Assembly: GCA_023440945.1 (NCBI GenBank)
Contig: JAEZRL010000217.1
Span: forward strand, 1 to 13,333
From: Bacteroidota bacterium
GTDB lineage: Bacteria; Bacteroidota; Bacteroidia; Chitinophagales; Chitinophagaceae
Direction: 5' to 3'
DNA length: 13,333 nucleotides
Shown here: one piece after another, positions 12,105-13,333 of the stretch
Position numbering within the stretch: position 1 is the stretch's first letter
How the letters are laid out: each line of letters starts with the position of its first letter
Notes under the pieces: generated by a model
Database searches by the model: none
What the model was told of the DNA's origin: nothing
Seen by the model: the letters and a program-made list of their open reading frames with translations, nothing else
Program-made: the position numbers and the translations under genes

Positions 12105-13333
12105 ATGAAAAAGTATTTACTTTTTTTGATGTGCCTTGGCATTTTTTATGCCGGTAAAACACAATTTCCTGCCACCGCAAGAACTCAAAGACAAAACATG
12201 AATATGGGCCATTTTTATGGCAAAGTGGTTGATAACAAAACCAATAAAGGTATTGATGGGGCAACCGTGCAGTTGCTTGGTAACAGGTTTGATACATCAA
12301 CAAAAAAACAACACCAGGTTATTATTGCTACTGTTTTGGCAAGACAAAATGGTGATTTTAGTTTAGAGAACCTTCCTGTATTTGGCAACTTTAAATTGAG
12401 AGTTACTTCTGTTGGTTATAAAGATTTTGAAGATACCGTTTCATTTGGATTGAAATACCAGAGAGGCGCTAATAATAACGCAGCAAACGGCGGGAACAAT
12501 GATGAAAATGCCGGTCAGAATCGTATGCAGCAAATGCTGGGTATGATTGATAAAGACCTTGGTAATATTAAATTGGAACAGGTTGATGCAACGCTTGCAA
12601 ACGTAACGGTAACAACAGCAGTGAAACCGTTTTTTGAAATGGGTGTTGATCGTAAAGTTTTTAATGTAGATAAAAATATTGTAAGCACGGGGCAAACGGC
12701 GGTTGAAGTAATGAAACAAATACCATCGCTGAATGTTGATATTGACGGAAATGTTACTTTAAGAAACTCTGCGCCACAATTATTTGTGGATGGAAGACCA
12801 ACAACGCTTACTCTTGATGAAATTCCAGCAGATATTATTGACCGCGTTGAATTAATTACTAATCCTTCTGCCAAATTTGATGCATCCGGTGGAAATGCAG
12901 GCATATTGAACATCGTGCTGAAGAAAAACAGGAAGGTTGGTTATAATGGCGGCGTAAGAGCAGGTGTTGATAGTCGTGGCCGTTTTAATGCAGGAGGGGA
13001 TTTAAATGTTCGCCAGGGTAAAGTAAACTTTTTCGCAAGTGGTAATTATAATCAACGAAAATCAAAAGGCACTTCTTCTTTGGATCGTCATAATCATGCA
13101 ACACCTTTTTATCCGGCAACGGATGTTTATCAAACAAGCAATTCGCTTAACAAAGGCTCATTTGCGTTTCTCCGGGCAGGAGCAGATTATTTTATTGATA
13201 TAAGAAACACATTAACCCTTACGGGAAGTTTTGTTCGCGGAAACTTTAATAACTCTCAACCACAGGTAACCGATTCAATGATAGATAAACAACTTGCTTC
13301 TTACAGCAACGTAAATTCTTTATCCAGCTTCAA
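12105..13333 (+). CDS. TonB-dependent outer-membrane receptor, 5' part (runs off the right edge)
   Basis: The reading frame is open from ATG 12105 to the window end, 409 codons plus two bases, without a stop. It has a signal peptide (MKKYLLFLMCLGIFYAG, residues 1-17), then a carboxypeptidase-regulatory-like domain (about 35-112: GHFYGKVVDNKTNKGIDGATVQLLG to SVGYKDFEDTVSF). An Asn/Gly-rich insert follows (about 118-140), and then the plug domain (about 165-275) with VDGRPTTLTLDEIPADIIDRVELI and NPSAKFDASGGNAGILNIVL. Beta-barrel strands start after about 278. It resembles the 'outer membrane beta-barrel protein' family (TonB-dependent receptor without a SusD partner visible). The substrate cannot be inferred. 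No FecR or sigma factor gene is beside it in this window. Confidence 0.92.
   Translation, partial: MKKYLLFLMCLGIFYAGKTQFPATARTQRQNMNMGHFYGKVVDNKTNKGIDGATVQLLGNRFDTSTKKQHQVIIATVLARQNGDFSLENLPVFGNFKLRVTSVGYKDFEDTVSFGLKYQRGANNNAANGGNNDENAGQNRMQQMLGMIDKDLGNIKLEQVDATLANVTVTTAVKPFFEMGVDRKVFNVDKNIVSTGQTAVEVMKQIPSLNVDIDGNVTLRNSAPQLFVDGRPTTLTLDEIPADIIDRVELITNPSAKFDASGGNAGILNIVLKKNRKVGYNGGVRAGVDSRGRFNAGGDLNVRQGKVNFFASGNYNQRKSKGTSSLDRHNHATPFYPATDVYQTSNSLNKGSFAFLRAGADYFIDIRNTLTLTGSFVRGNFNNSQPQVTDSMIDKQLASYSNVNSLSSF

Noticed and set aside
11893..12303. Minus-strand reading frame of 136 codons
   Set aside because: It overlaps the signal peptide and N-terminal domain of the receptor gene and the intergenic repeat; composition is not protein-like.
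12441..12913. Two minus-strand reading frames opposite the receptor gene
   Set aside because: They are antisense to the recognisable regulatory-like and plug domains of the TonB-dependent receptor, which explain this DNA fully.
1..13333. CRISPR array, insertion sequence or prophage
   Set aside because: No regularly spaced repeats, cas genes, transposase or phage structural genes were seen on either strand.

Overview
The window (about 13.3 kb, AT-rich) comes from a member of the Bacteroidetes, most likely a Chitinophagaceae-like genome. The gliding-motility pair GldF/GldG, a TonB-dependent receptor with a carboxypeptidase-regulatory-like N-terminal domain, the absence of convincing Shine-Dalgarno sequences and TAnnTTTG-type promoter elements (for example in front of tRNA-His) all fit this. 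The genus is inference only.

Layout. The left part (1-7303) is read on the minus strand. It holds a small Tyr-rich lipoprotein (45-500), then a two-gene operon of a BlaI/MecI-type repressor (2839-3222) and an M56-family BlaR1-like membrane metallopeptidase (736-2835). A perfect inverted repeat lies directly before the repressor gene. Next is a gene-poor patch (3223-3597) with a decayed copy of the 3' end of pntB, then a hypothetical 175-aa gene (3598-4125). The three-gene proton-translocating transhydrogenase operon pntAA-pntAB-pntB follows (7258 down to 4160). Around 7304-7538 transcription diverges. The right part is on the plus strand: gldF-gldG (7539-10032), a TerC-family membrane protein (10127-11077), tRNA-His(GTG) with its own promoter and a strong terminator (11130-11290), a DUF445 membrane protein (11307-11909), and the 5' part of a TonB-dependent outer-membrane receptor that runs off the right edge (12105-13333).

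How the genes work together. PntAA (NAD(H)-binding), PntAB and PntB (membrane and NADP(H)-binding) form one enzyme that couples proton flow to NADPH formation. GldF and GldG are membrane parts of the gliding-associated ABC transporter; the ATPase GldA is not in this window. The BlaI-like repressor and M56 peptidase form a sensor/derepression pair, but the peptidase has no recognisable penicillin-binding domain, so its signal is unknown. The other genes look like independent units.

No complete new biological system is evident. The most unusual points are the pntB 3'-end relic with nested direct repeats around the 175-aa gene, the M56 protein's large unassigned C-terminal region, the candidate BlaI-type operator, and short interspersed repeats sharing a CAACGAAG core in three or four intergenic regions.
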